From Mesostigma viride (Eukaryota > Streptophyta > Mesostigmatophyceae > Mesostigmatales > Mesostigmataceae), in the NCBI GenBank assembly GCA_009746045.1, contig RPFO01000026.1:4306899-4370898 (forward strand): a stretch of DNA of 64,000 bases, in the 5' to 3' direction. The notes under the pieces were generated by a model. It had not been told where the DNA came from. It did not search any database and saw only the letters and a program-made list of their open reading frames with translations. A program made the translations under genes and the position numbers. Every line of letters starts with the position of its first letter. Within the stretch, counting starts at the first letter, position 1. Positions 1-11,482 of this stretch are shown in pieces.

Positions 1-716
1 GAGAGAAAATCTGCGACCATTCAGGCACCCACCTATGAATGACGCAACATGCTGTTCGATTTCTCAAATTTTATGGCGAAAAAAAAACAGTGGTGGATCG
101 AAAAACACCCTAGGAGGATAATCGTAAAATTTCAGCCTTGATAGTGCCTTTATACACGCTCAGCATGGCCTGCCAGACCGCCATGCCTGTCGCCCGGAAT
201 TCGGTCACTTTCGTGCACGCGCACACCAAAAATCGCATTTGGCGCCACTTTTCGGGTACCGCTTACGAGGGCAGATTTTGGCGCGGCTCGTACCGTTGTG
301 CACCTGCCGGCTGGTCGAAGTGCTTGACGATGACATTGTGGCTGCGCCGGGCGATGTCGGCTTCCTCGCGAAGGTCGCTTGAGATCGCTCCATCCATCCA
401 GCAAGGGAATTCATACGTGCTACATGATCTATAGCCCCGGCCACCAACGGAGTCATGTGAGCATAATAAGTCCTCACTGGGAGGGGAACATGGAATGGAA
501 TGGATATGGTGTAAGCTATCTAGGTCCTAGTTACAGGGTTGTGGGCACCGCGCAGCCCGAATTAATCGCAGCCTGTGAATCATCGGCCATACGCGGTCAC
601 ACGCGGAGCCCCCACAGACTGGGGGGTGGTCTCCTTCATCACTACTTGCCATCTATCCTTGCGTACCATCTGCCTCCCGATTTACAGTAGATCGGGACAC
701 TTTATGATTATATCCC

Positions 717-1060
717 CCTCAAGCGCCTATATAGTTCGGGCATGATGCAGACGATTTTGTTTTCGTGTAGTTATTTTCTAATGATTAGCTAGTACTCCGT
801 GGCCGGCATTAATTAATTAATAAGCACGTGACTGCGTCACGTGGGTGCCACATTACAGAGTAAAGGAACCTTCAACCCTATATACACTCGCTTCGCGAAG
901 GCTAGGGGGGGCGCCTATAGCTACTAGCTTCTCTCACTGCAAAAAGTGGGCAGGCCACAGAGTGCTCTCTCCACATGCAGCATGGTGCCAAGGCCCACCA
1001 AGTGCTGTGGGTGCAATACAACCAATGCAATACCATACGTAGGATGCATGACGCATTAAA
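717..1060. mobile_element. Short non-coding interspersed element, copy 1
   Basis: This stretch resembles 48655-48930. Both have a TTAATTAA-rich start, the palindrome CACGT-N9-ACGTG, a GGGTGCC/GGGTACC motif, a line ending in TTCGCTCAC or CTTCTCTCAC, and then GGGCAGGCCACAGAG followed by GGGTGC-ATACAAC. Its left edge, around 732-800, also carries GCATGATGCAGACG and GTACTCCGTGG, which recur at the ends of the inverted-repeat element at 7541-7767. No coding capacity is visible. It is probably a non-autonomous element; the class is unknown. Nothing recognisable lies in 1-716. Confidence 0.45.
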
Positions 1061-1189
1061 ATATCAAATCAAATTATAACATGACTCCGAGGCCGCGCGC
1101 GGCAGGGCCGCCACCTGTGGACTTTTCGTGATAGACTCGGCATGGACATGTGCTACACTAGACGTGACGGGCTCACACCCGGGAAGCCT

Positions 1190-1500
1190 CCTGGTTTGTC
1201 TGTAATATGATGGCAGACGAGGCGGCGGTACGTAGTGTAGCGGCTATTCTCGGGGGCAATCAACATCCTCCATATGCGGACTTCTACCCTACATTCCAGC
1301 AATTGATGGGCCGCGGGGCCCGTATAGGGAGAGAACAGAAGCATGCCCCTCACGAAGGTGCTCATCGCAGACAGCAGGCGGCAGCCCATTTCTCCTTGTC
1401 TATCATGCGGGTGCGGAGTACATGCGATAATGATCCCAGAAGCCTGTATCCTGAACAAGCAATTGTGTCACATAGGTTTGGGTCGCGCCGCGTCGGTGCG
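1190..1500 (-). pseudogene. Decayed fragment of an unknown element-borne protein
   Basis: On the minus strand between about 1335 and 1480 the translation, in shifting frames, gives YVTQ, a hydrophobic and aromatic stretch, and then DKEKWAAAC. This matches the order YVTQPLEFPGFEAL...NKEKWAAAC in the open frame at 9664-9957. The start of the region (1208-1260) matches the outer inverted-repeat arms at 6971-7060 and 7788-7860. It is therefore likely a broken copy of the same element. The protein family is not recognised. Confidence 0.4.
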
Positions 1501-1619
1501 GGGCGCGCGCAAATTGGCCAGTGGGTTTGGAGGGGACAAGGGGACCCTGCCATGCATGCATAGGAGGCTAGGTGTCTACCTGGTGGGCCAGTCCAAAGCC
1601 CGCCCGCAGGGCCCACGTT

Positions 1620-2460
1620 TCACCTGGTCTGTGCGGGCTGTGCTGCGACGGCGGAGGTGGTGGAGGTGGTGTGTTGCTTAAGCATGTCCGCCCAGGTCTG
1701 GGTGGGAGGAGCAGCGCCAGCCGGGCCAGCGAGGGCTGGCTTGGCGGCATTGTCCTTCACCGCCTGGGCGGTGAGGGCTGCGCGGTGTTTTGCAGGACCT
1801 CGATGGCGATGGCGTTGTCCTTGAGGCGTTGGTCGATGTCGCGGAGCTGGGAGGTGATGGCGTCGGAGGTGGGGGTGGTGGCGGTGGAGGAGGCGAGGTC
1901 GAGGGTGGAGGCGGCGGTGGATATGGTAGAGAGGAGGGGGAGCTCGGCAGTCAGCGTGCTGCCCATGGCCGCCACATCTGCAGCGAGGGGTGCCACGTGC
2001 TGCGCGAGGGCCTCCAAGGAGGGAGCGGATGGAGGATTCGGTCAAGGTGGTGGTGAGGGGCTGGGGGGCCCAGAGCTCCGCGATGGATCGAGCGGTCAAG
2101 GAGGGAGAAGAGGGCGCGTTGCTGAAGGTGGGGGCGGCGGATCGAGGGGGAGGATGGGGTCGAAGTTGTAGGTGCGCCTCTGGAAAGCATCGACGAGGCG
2201 CGACCCTGATGGAAGAGCTGCTTGCACAGTTCAATAAGCGAGGCGTGCGATCCCCAGAACAAGTAGCTCAGGATCTTGTTGTGGGTGAGCTTGTCAAAAA
2301 AGCCGGGCTGGCTGGCGTCAAAGTCAAACTCTTCCCAGCTCGGCTCGGCAGGGCGACTGCGCTTGGGTTCAGGCGACACTGCGGGCGATCGAGGCGAGCC
2401 CGGGCCGGCGGGGGCTGGGCGACCACTAGCTCATAGATGGCTTGGCTAGTAGTGGCGCCG
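1620..2460 (-). pseudogene. Frameshifted gag-like/ORF1-like mobile-element remnant
   Basis: The minus strand reads as a plausible protein, but only by moving between frames. From about 2379 it reads SPEPKRSRPAEPSWEEFDF and then FFDKLTHNKILSYLFWGSH. At about 2017-1757 there is an alanine- and serine-rich helical segment, predicted coiled coil, ending ITSQLRDIDQRLKDNAIAIEVLQ. At about 1690 it ends TQTWADML. A charged N-terminus, a coiled coil and a short WADML-like motif before a nucleic-acid-binding region suit a retroelement gag or LINE ORF1. No zinc knuckle or reverse transcriptase follows. The identification is inference, and the frameshifts indicate a dead copy. Confidence 0.35.
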
Positions 2461-2549
2461 CTGCCTTCTGGGCCGGCGGAGGGCAAAGCTGCAGCCGAGG
2501 CTGCGGACGTATATTTTCAGGGCTGAGCGCAGCCGCCAGGCTGCGTTGC

Positions 2550-5500
2550 GCGGAAGGGCGTTTGCTCGCCATGTATTGCGTACACATCACCTAAAAACGG
2601 CCTTTTTTGTTACATGGGGTCATATCTCCCACACATATAGTCAGATCGGGGTGCCTTTCTGGACTTAAGGTCCCCCTAGGACCCTGTTCACATCACATAA
2701 ATTGGGGGGCCAACTGACCTATTTTTAGCATCAAACCGTGACGTGGAAAAGTGCAAAAAACGATGTTTTCCAGGCATAAGGAGGCATAGCAGGCACACAC
2801 AAGTAGTAAATGTAGTCCAATTCAGCTGGAAATGGTCATGCTTATTAATTTATATCCAAAGACAAAAACCACCCTTAAGTATGCAATGTAGGACCAAACT
2901 ATGTGCTATAATTCTGGCATACATGAGCCAAAACACCGTTTTAGTGCATTATTTTCAAACTTATGAAGCCCCTGCCAGCACATATGCGGCCCAATCATGC
3001 CAGAATTCGTCACATTAATAGCACAATACTTGAATTTACACTAGAACACAAGTTGGACATATTAGGACCACTGCCGGCCCACTAAAAGTGACGGATGCAA
3101 GCAGAAATAGAGCGATTTTTGCAAAAATACTCCATATTCTGCGCCATTGTCTTGGAAAACTTTGCATTCTTCACTCAATTATCGTCATGGCTGTCATGGG
3201 ATTCATATACATGCCACTGGGGCTGGATACATTAGCCAACACAGACTAAAAAAGCGATCATCAAGGGATAAAATCACCATCAATCACAGTAGATGCTGGC
3301 ATTCGGAACAAGCACCATAGTGCCTACAAGCCTCAAGAAGGGGAGCTTGGCTGACCAGTCGTGCCTGTCGGCTGACCAGTCTCTTTTCTAAACGGGCCCC
3401 GCTCGGCAGCACACACAATCTCCTTTGCAGTACTTGGCCCACTCTGCTGGGCACCCCTGCTGTGCGTGTCTTATAGCAGCTAATCCAAATATATATCTGC
3501 CAGGTGCCTCTCTGCTACATGGAAATACAAAGCGCAATCAAGGACAGCAGTGGCTTGGGCTGCTATTCAATTGAGCTCAGCACCTAGCTGCTGTACAACA
3601 TAATTCTGCATCAGTGCCTGTCCTAATTGCGCCCCCCCGCCCCCTTGCCATCATCGTCATGCTCATCATAGTCTTTGGAACGTGCACTGAACTCCAACCC
3701 TTGGACAGTCCATAGGTCATTAAGAATCTGTGCATGTAATGCTAGCTCTTCTCAGTTGAACTCATCTACCACCCTCTCATGGTCGTGTCATCTCTCATGT
3801 AATCCACCTAGGTTTATCGTGGCCACTGATCTTTCAGCCCCTCCTGACATCAAAATCTGGGCAAACACACTGTTGACATCGCCCTTCCGTTTTAGCCTGC
3901 ATGGCTCCTCATGTTTACCCTTATCTCATCCCTCAACACACCTATAACTGTCTATTCATCCCCCTTGCATAGGCGGTGCATAACTGCGGCATGATGGGGG
4001 CTTGCCAAAAATAGGTGTAAAATGCATGGGATGGCACGGGGAGGCTCACACTCATCGGTTTACAATCACACTCATGTGCTAACAGTGTCCCTCTCTGCTT
4101 TTGACACTGCATGCACATGCATTTCCTACCGGCTATATCAAGCCTTTAGTGTGGTTTGGTGCATCAAGAGAAATGGCAGGTCAGCTGAGTGCATCAGACC
4201 ACATTTGTGTTAAGTGTACGCTTGCAACGCTGTTTGCCCACCGCATGGAGCTCCCCTTTCGGACAGTGGCGCAAGTAGCACTTACACCTTACTCCCAGCC
4301 GCTCACCCTGCCCATGCTAGCAACAAGAACAAATGCATGGTCCCCATCCCAACGTAAGGTGCATCACATGGATGGCCCTGCCATCACCTAGCAGTGTGCC
4401 ACCCCTCTCCACCTCAACCTACTCTGAAATGCCAGGGCCCCAACAAACCTTTCAAGACATGGCACTCCTCAAAGAAGGCAACCCCTCAAAGAAGGCGAGG
4501 CAGTTTAGGTCTAGGGGGGCTTTGGGTAAGTTAAAAGATGATAGAGTTCACTAACACAGGCCACGGCAACGACAACCTGCCTCACCCGCTGCATCCATAC
4601 ATCACAAGCCATAAACTGCACAGCCTCGCATGATTGCCTAAGGGTCACGTGATCCAAGGTGCCCTTCAGGCTCACCCCAGCACACCGGCCCATCCTCACC
4701 ACCCCACTGGTCATAGTCATCTACAGTGGCATCAAACTCCTCTAGGACAGAGTGCAGTAAAGGCAACATAGACGTCCTGACACAATTGAATAAGAACGTG
4801 GCTGCTACCTACTGCCCTTAATAAAAAATGTCCATGGCTTGCACAAATACGCATTCAATTCTTCAAGCAAGCATGCTAACACCTTCACAGCACATCCCAA
4901 GGTTTATATCCATCGAGCTTTGTCAACAAGCATGACTTCCTGATGCAAACTTAGCTGTCAAGCTAGGAGGAGGAAAGCTAGGTAAAGAGGTGAGATAGAC
5001 CCCCCCACAGCACCTTCCTGCACCAAAACCATGACAATATCATCCAGAGCTTGCTAAATACGTACAGCTAGCCGGTAGCGGGCGACCTTGCAGTCCAGGT
5101 TCAGCGCGAACATCTCGTGTCAGCACCCGGCGGAGATGGCGGACGCGAACCCACAATGCTATAAAAGCGAGTCATAAGACTATTTCGGGGAGCGGTGAAC
5201 GGCTTGGAACACCGAAGGTATGCCGCGACAAAAGCCTGAAGTTTTTCTCGGAAATACACGCCTGGATGTGGATTAGGGCACCGTTGTCGTGCTTGTGCTT
5301 GCGTTGCGAGCAGGCAACCAGTGTTTCTTGCAGTGTCGAGCAGTAACAGATGGTGGCGCGAGAGCAATATGTGACTTTTAAATCATGGCTACACAGCTTA
5401 CACCTCCGCAGGCATGTTGGAACAAGCCCCGCCATGCCGTGAGCCGAAAAAAAGGAAGAAACGCATCAAGCAAGGACGGTCGTAAACGTCACTGAAAACA

Positions 5501-6440
5501 GCAAAATCTGACCTGCCGGCAGGTAATGCGACAGCCTGGAAAATGTGATTCGTTTCTCGAAAAACTGATTAGCGCTCGTGAAAGTAGACTTGAAGCCCAT
5601 TCGGATTCCACCTTTTGGGAATTGTGAGCTTCCAACAAAAAAGTTTCCCCCACAATTAATAAACATGCATTTTCGCTGCCAATTCCAGATCTGGCCGACA
5701 CAAAAAATCAGCGTCTCAGTTTGCGAATTATTTTGACGCATGAACATACGCGAATAATATCTACCATGCATCATCGCAAAGCAGGAGAGTTTACGCGTCG
5801 TTTGCATCCATCGCAGCGACTTAACATGCATAATTGACTTTTGACTGATATTCCGGCGGACATAGGGTCGACAGCCATGCGAGGTGGAATTTTTCTGGTC
5901 CCGTCGTCCTCAACGCGACGCGTTCGCGCCAAAATTCCCAGGATCTCATGTAACCGGACGGACCGATTTTAGGTGATGTGAATAGCTTCGGAAAATTATA
6001 TCAGCGTGTGCGTCTTAGAAAGACGAAGCGATATTGTGATATTCACAGCCGAAATCGGTGCCCAAGCGTGAAAGTTATGAGCTCTGCCGTCAGTGCATCC
6101 ATGGCTACTTCGTGGCTTCTGGTGTTGGCTTTGTTTTTAGCGCAATTAGTACTTACTTAATTATATTGAATGAATGAACGAACACAAACGATCAAACGAA
6201 TGAGTTCGCGAACGAATGAATAAATGACTGAATGTCCACGAACGCTATGTTTTTTATTTATTTTCCTAACATATTTGGAAATTCAATTGCATATGATACA
6301 GCTTTGGCTCCCGCAGATCTCTCTTTACTTTGTATTTATTTATTATTAATTGTTCTCATTATTACTATTTACATTTTCTTATCTTTTTTCTTTCTTTCTC
6401 TTTCTTCTTTTCCCATTGTAATGTTTACTTCTTGCTTTTT
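2550..6440. other. Intergenic, no gene recognised
   Basis: This AT-richer stretch has only short open frames with no recognisable motif on either strand. The longest, on the minus strand at 5466-5831 (121 codons), has no family signature. No tRNA, rRNA or tandem array is visible. The sequence is consistent with old, unconstrained intergenic DNA. Confidence 0.5.
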
Positions 6441-6516
6441 TTCTTAGCCCCTTCGTGTATGTGTGTGTGCGTTCCCTCTTTTCCTTCTTAGTTTTGGTTG
6501 TTTTTGTCTTTTTTGG

Positions 6517-6555
6517 TGTTGTTGGTGTGTGTGTATGTGTGTGTGTGTGTGTGTT
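6517..6555. repeat. (GT)n microsatellite
   Basis: A run of GT dinucleotides with one TATG interruption sits in a T-rich stretch. Confidence 0.85.
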
Positions 6556-6970
6556 TTCCCTACTGTATCAACCTTTCTTGTTACCCTCTGTCTCCCTCCA
6601 TGCAGATCGATCTTCCTATATACAGATAGCCACGCGGCTCCCGCGGCCTTCGCACGTCTGGGTTGATTCCTCTCAGACAACTACCCTAGTCCTTCCACGG
6701 AGTTGGATCGCCATGTGTCCAGGCATAGTTGTCTCACTTCATAACTAGAAAGACTTGAGCTCTAAAAATAGGTTGTAGGACATTGGTGCAATTGGGGCCT
6801 CCGATCCATGGCCAACTGGTCGTCGATCGACTAGCTCAACGTTGGTGATGGGAGAGAAATGGCCTGCCATTTGCGATAAGCACCTTCCTGAGGAGTCTGC
6901 TCCTGTTCTCTCCCCACGGGCCCTGCGGACCATTGCTCAGGGTAGAAGCCTGCAGGTGGATGTTATCATG

Positions 6971-7860
6971 CCCCTGAGGATAGCCGCTACACTACCGCCT
7001 CGTCTGCCATTACAGTAGAGGACAGCTGGGATATGAGGATTATATATATCAGGCCAGCATGGTGGGCCGGCAGCGCTGTTGCTGCGTGTAGTTTTGTGAT
7101 GTATAGTTACTTGTACCTTGTGCAGCTGGCGTGATCCTTGGATGTCCGTGTCAGATTACTATTAATTTCTTCAGGGCTATTCTCCCAGTTATCGGGTTTT
7201 TCCTTATTATGTTGCATGCCTATCTCACCTCCGTAATTATCTATCATTCTCAATGAATATATATTCCCATCTAGTGAGCATATTAATTAATTAATTAATT
7301 AATTAGACTCGTGCTCCCGTTGGGGAGTCACGGAGCATGAACCCCGATGGATGGATGGATGGATGGATGGGTGCAAACAGTCCTACCGGTCTAATCTATC
7401 TACATTGGCTACATACTACATCTATCTAACAGCATTCTAACTACAACATCTATCTAGGCAGCCGCACGCTGCCCTAGGGGAGCTACAGTATCTGGCGTGC
7501 CTCCCGTGGGATGGCACACGGGGGCGCACAGTGAGCATATGGTTGGGGCATGATGCAGACGGTATTGTTTAAACTTGTGTGTGATTATTTTTCTAATTGA
7601 GATTAGCATAACTTACTCTGTGGCATGCCTATGCACATAAGTAAGCAAGTATAAGTAAGTACTTGCGTGTCATGCGCAAAGGCATGCCACGGAGTACTAT
7701 GCTAATCTCATTAGAAAAATAATTACACAAACGTTTAAACAAATATCGTCTGCATCATCCCCCAACCGTTAAGCACTAGATGGGGATGTAATCCTCATCC
7801 GAGCTGTCCTCTAGCTACTGTAATGGCAGACGAGGCGGTAGTGTAGCGGCTATCCTCAGG
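6971..7860. mobile_element. Nested inverted-repeat element
   Basis: The left arm (6971-7055, GAGGATAGCCGCTACACTAC and following bases) is the reverse complement of the right arm (7788-7860, GTAGTGTAGCGGCTATCCTC and preceding bases), over roughly 70-80 bp. Inside lie a (TTAA)n run near 7279-7304, a (GATG)n run near 7347-7371, and a second inverted repeat at 7541-7767. No coding frame is visible between the arms. It is best read as a non-autonomous DNA element with another inserted in it. Confidence 0.55.
7541..7767. mobile_element. Foldback (MITE-like) inverted repeat
   Basis: Arms of about 95 bp, 7541-7637 and 7674-7767, are imperfect reverse complements: GGTTGGGGCATGATGCAGAC against GTCTGCATCATCCCCCAACC, with GTTTAAAC, AATTATTTTTCTAAT, and ACTCTGTGGCATGCC against GGCATGCCACGGAGTA inside. 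The loop is short and rich in AAGTAAGT. One-arm relatives lie at 732-800 and 32620-32725. Confidence 0.65.
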
Positions 7861-7904
7861 ACCAATAACCTATGCACATGACATGCTAGCACTTACTTAT
7901 TCAC

Positions 7905-9625
7905 TTACTTACCGATCTTGATGTTCGACTTAGGCCATATTCTGATTTGGCACGCCGCAAAGGTGAAAACCATTTGCGTTCAGTGCCGGTCCGCGGAAAA
8001 CGCGATCTGCAAATGAATCCAGGCCGGAATCGAACTGGGGACCTCTCGCACCAATGTTTGCTGACTATAGGATGGACGTCTCCGGATCCTAAGGCATCGC
8101 CAACTGACACCTACAGTCATCCGCAAAAGTTCTCCTTTCCGGGGAGTGATGCAAGCCTGTCGGATTTGGTACTAGATAAATCATTTGAGATCTGTGTGTG
8201 TAGGAGTACTACACACATGTCCATGCACTCGAGACTTGTTCAGTCTCGAAACGTGAGACGGGCTGAGCACGGCTGGAACCTTCTTGAGAAGGGGGCGTAG
8301 CCGGTACTATCGAGATCAGCCAAGCGTGTATTCTGATTTGGCACGCCGCAAAGGTGAAAACCACTTGCGTTCAGTGCCGGCCCGCAGAAAATGCGATCTG
8401 CAAATGAATCCAGGCCGGAATCGAACTGGGGACCTCTCGCACCAATGTTTGCTGACTATAGGATGGACGTCTCCGGATCCTAAGGCATCGCCAACTGACA
8501 CCTACAGTCATCCGCAAAAGTTCTCCTTTCCCGGGAGTGATGCAAGCCTGTCGAATTTGGTACTAGATAAATCATTTGAGATATGTGTGTGTAGGAGTAC
8601 TACACACGTACGTGTCCACTCGAGACTTGTTCAGTCTCGAAACGTGAGACGGACTGAACACGGCTGGAACCTTCTTGAGAAGGGGGCGTAGCCGGTACTA
8701 TCGAGATCAGCCAAGGCGTATATTTTGACTTGGCACGCCGCAAAGGTGAAAACCACTTGCGTTCAGTGCCGGTCCGCGGAAAACGCGATCTGCAAATGAA
8801 TCCAGGCCGGAATCGAACTGGGGACCTCTCGCACCAATGTTTGCTGACTATAGGATGGACGTCTCCGGATCCTAAGGCATCGCCAACTGACACCTACAGT
8901 CATCCGCAAAAGTTCTCCTTTCCCGGGAGTGATGCAAGCCTGTCGAATTTGGTACTAGATAAATCATTTGAGATCTGTGTGTAGGAGTACTACACACGTG
9001 TCCACTCGAGAATTGTTCAGTCTCAAAACGTGAGACGGGCTGAACACGGCTGGAACCTTCTTGAGAAGGGGGCGTAGCCGGTACTATCGAGATCAGCCAA
9101 GCGTGTATTCTGATTTGGCACGCCGCAAAGGTGAAATCCATTTGCGTTTAGTGCCGGTCCGCGGAAAACGCGATCTGCAAATGAATCCAGGCCGGAATCG
9201 AACTGGGGACCTCTCGCACCAATGTTTGCTGACTATAGGACGGACGTCTCCGGATCCTAAGGCATCGCCAACTGACACCTACAGTCATCCGCAAAAGTTC
9301 TCCTTTCCGGGGAGTGATGCAAGCCTGTCGAATTTGGTACTAGATAAATCATTCGAGATCTGTGTGTGTAGGAGTACTACACACGTGTCCACTCGAGACT
9401 TGTTCAGTCTCAAAACGTGAGACGGGCTGAGCACGGCTGGAACCTTCTTGAGAAGGGGGCGTAGCCGGTACTATCGAGATCAGCCAAGCGTATATTCTGA
9501 TTTGGCACGCCGCCAAGGTGAAAACCATTTGTGTTCAGTGCCGGTCCGCAGAAAACGCGATCTGCAAATGAATCCAGGCCGGAATCGAACTGGGGACCTC
9601 TCGGCCATATGACCAATGGGTCATC
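7905..9625. repeat. ~390-bp tandem repeat, four full units plus a partial fifth, with tRNA-like segment
   Basis: Units start near 7938, 8330, 8720, 9110 and 9495 and are more than 90 percent alike by eye. Each carries GGCACGCCGCAAAGGTGAAA, then CCGGAATCGAACTGGGGACC, then TCCGGATCCTAAGGC. On the minus strand the middle motif reads GGTCCCCAGTTCGATTCCGG, which resembles the T-arm and pol III B box (GGTTCGANTCC) of a tRNA. No complete cloverleaf could be drawn. The open frames across the array are by-products, including a plus-strand frame containing the RNRTGDL peptide that such tRNA-like sequence commonly yields. The fifth unit breaks off at about 9605. Confidence 0.7.
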
Positions 9626-9663
9626 TAGTTCTAAATTCTACACTCTACTAAGCAGAGCCTTCA

Positions 9664-9957
9664 ATGACGTGCTGCACGACAGCACCTGAAGCTCGGCACG
9701 GTGGCAAGTCTGTCGCACGAATGCTACGTCACGTTTTCAGGGTTGGATATGATGAGGCACATGTGCGCATGGAGGGGTTATATTTGAGCACGCCGCTCAT
9801 CATGGGCGGCGCGTCTAAGACATACGTGACACAACCGCTTGAGTTTCCCGGGTTTGAGGCGCTGTCCATGCTGAGTGCTCTGCGCACACATGTGGTTAAC
9901 AAAGAGAAGTGGGCTGCCGCTTGTAACAAGCACCATTCTGACGAAATGTCATTATAG
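9664..9957 (+). CDS. Unrecognised protein fragment, probably from a mobile element
   Basis: An open frame of 98 codons begins MTCCTTAPEARHGGKSVARM. Residues 20-85 look protein-like, with mixed hydrophobic and charged residues and few repeats: VGYDEAHVRMEGLYLSTPL, then SKTYVTQPLEFPGFEAL, then VVNKEKWAAAC. A degraded relative of the C-terminal half lies at 1335-1480 on the other strand, beside element-end sequences, so it belongs to a repeated sequence rather than a single-copy gene. No intron or promoter can be assigned. I do not recognise the family. Confidence 0.35.
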   Translation: MTCCTTAPEARHGGKSVARMLRHVFRVGYDEAHVRMEGLYLSTPLIMGGASKTYVTQPLEFPGFEALSMLSALRTHVVNKEKWAAACNKHHSDEMSL

Positions 9958-10176
9958 GAGGTTTTCCCACAGACGGTTAAATACTCTTTAAAGCAAACAA
10001 TTATTGCCTTGTCATCAAAGTCACACCACCTGACGTACTGATGGCAAGAAATCAGTTTCTAACCACTGGAGAATGGGAGTGCTGGCATCCTTGCTCGAGA
10101 ATAGCCTGTTGGCCAAAACAGTGAGAAGATGCACAAAACAAAGAACAACAACCTCGGGGCCAGGGTGAGGGTGAGA

Positions 10177-10465
10177 TGGTGGGTGGGTAGGTGCCTAGGT
10201 GGGTGGGTGGGTGGGTGGGTGGGTGGGTGGGTGGGTGGGTGGGTGGGTGGTGGGTGGGTGGGTGGGTGGGTGGGTGGGTGGGTGGTTGGTTGGTTGGTTG
10301 GTTGGTTGGTTGGTTGGTTGGTTGGTTGGTTGGTTGGTTGGTTGGTTGGTTGGTTGGTTGGTTGGTTGGTTGGTTGGTTGGTTGGTTGGTTGGTTGGTTG
10401 GTTGGTTGGTTGGTTGGTTGGTTGGTTGGTTGGTTGGTTGGTTGGTTGGTTGGTTGGTTGGTTGG
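10177..10465. repeat. (GGGT)n/(GGTT)n microsatellite
   Basis: A tract of GGGT units (to about 10284) passes into about 45 GGTT units. It lies just beyond the 3' end of the IPT9-like gene. All long open frames over it (GWVGGWVG and GWLVGWLV repeats) are artefacts. The G-rich strand could form quadruplexes. Confidence 0.95.
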
Positions 10466-10647
10466 GTCTGGAATGGAGGTGGAATGCTAATGCCCTTTCT
10501 TGAAGGAAGGCGAGCGGGCCCTAATTAACTGCTGTCGTGGCCGCGATGTACTACTAAGCAGCTGGCATCATGGGGCCTTGAAAATGTAAGAGTGGGGCCC
10601 CAACGAGTGCGATACTGTGCGCATGCACACTCCTACACACACGCAAC

Positions 10648-11268
10648 CTATAGTGCACACAGCAACCAAAGCAACCGCAGCAACCGATAGTGCACAAGGA
10701 ACATGGCAACCAAAGCAACGTGCCTTAGCTTTGGGATATACCGCTTCAGGTCATCCCTGTCTTGATCCGTGAGCTCGTCATTTCCACCCTGATGGTCCAG
10801 CGCAGGCGATGCCGGGACCTCATACCCTTGAATAATCTCGGCAACCACATCCTCCTGTGGCAGATGGCAGTGCGTAACATGTCCATGTGATGAAAAAAGG
10901 TTTGAGGAGGTTGGGTGAATTCACGCCAGCAAATACACAAACTCACATCATCTTACCAATCAGCTGTTTAAAGCTAAAAAATGTTATCCCCGTCACCTCA
11001 GGATCTTTTAGGCACAACGAAGCGCTAATACTCCACTCCCAGGCCTCCGCTCTAAGGGCTGGACCCAAAGATGTCAACACTGGCTTTGTCATCCATGTCA
11101 ACATGGAATTTGTCATCCTCCTCGTCATTGTCATCCTCGTCGTAATTGCTTTCATCCATCACTGCCGCCGCCGCCGTCACCGCCGCCGCCGCTGCCGCCG
11201 CTGCCGCCGCTGCCGCCATCCTCGTCGTCATCGTCGTCATCGTCGTCATCGTTGTCGTCGTCGTCGTC

Positions 11269-11366
<98 letters not shown>

Positions 11367-11443
11367 TGCGGTCGTCGTCGCGGTCGTCGTCGTCGCGGTC
11401 GTCGTCGTCGTCGTTGCGGTCGTCGTCGTCGTCGTCGTCGTCG

Positions 11444-11482
<39 letters not shown>

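Noticed and set aside
7947-9420. Several ~117-135 codon proteins containing RNRTGDL
   Set aside because: They are the antisense of a tRNA-like segment in a tandem repeat; the same peptide arises wherever such sequence occurs.
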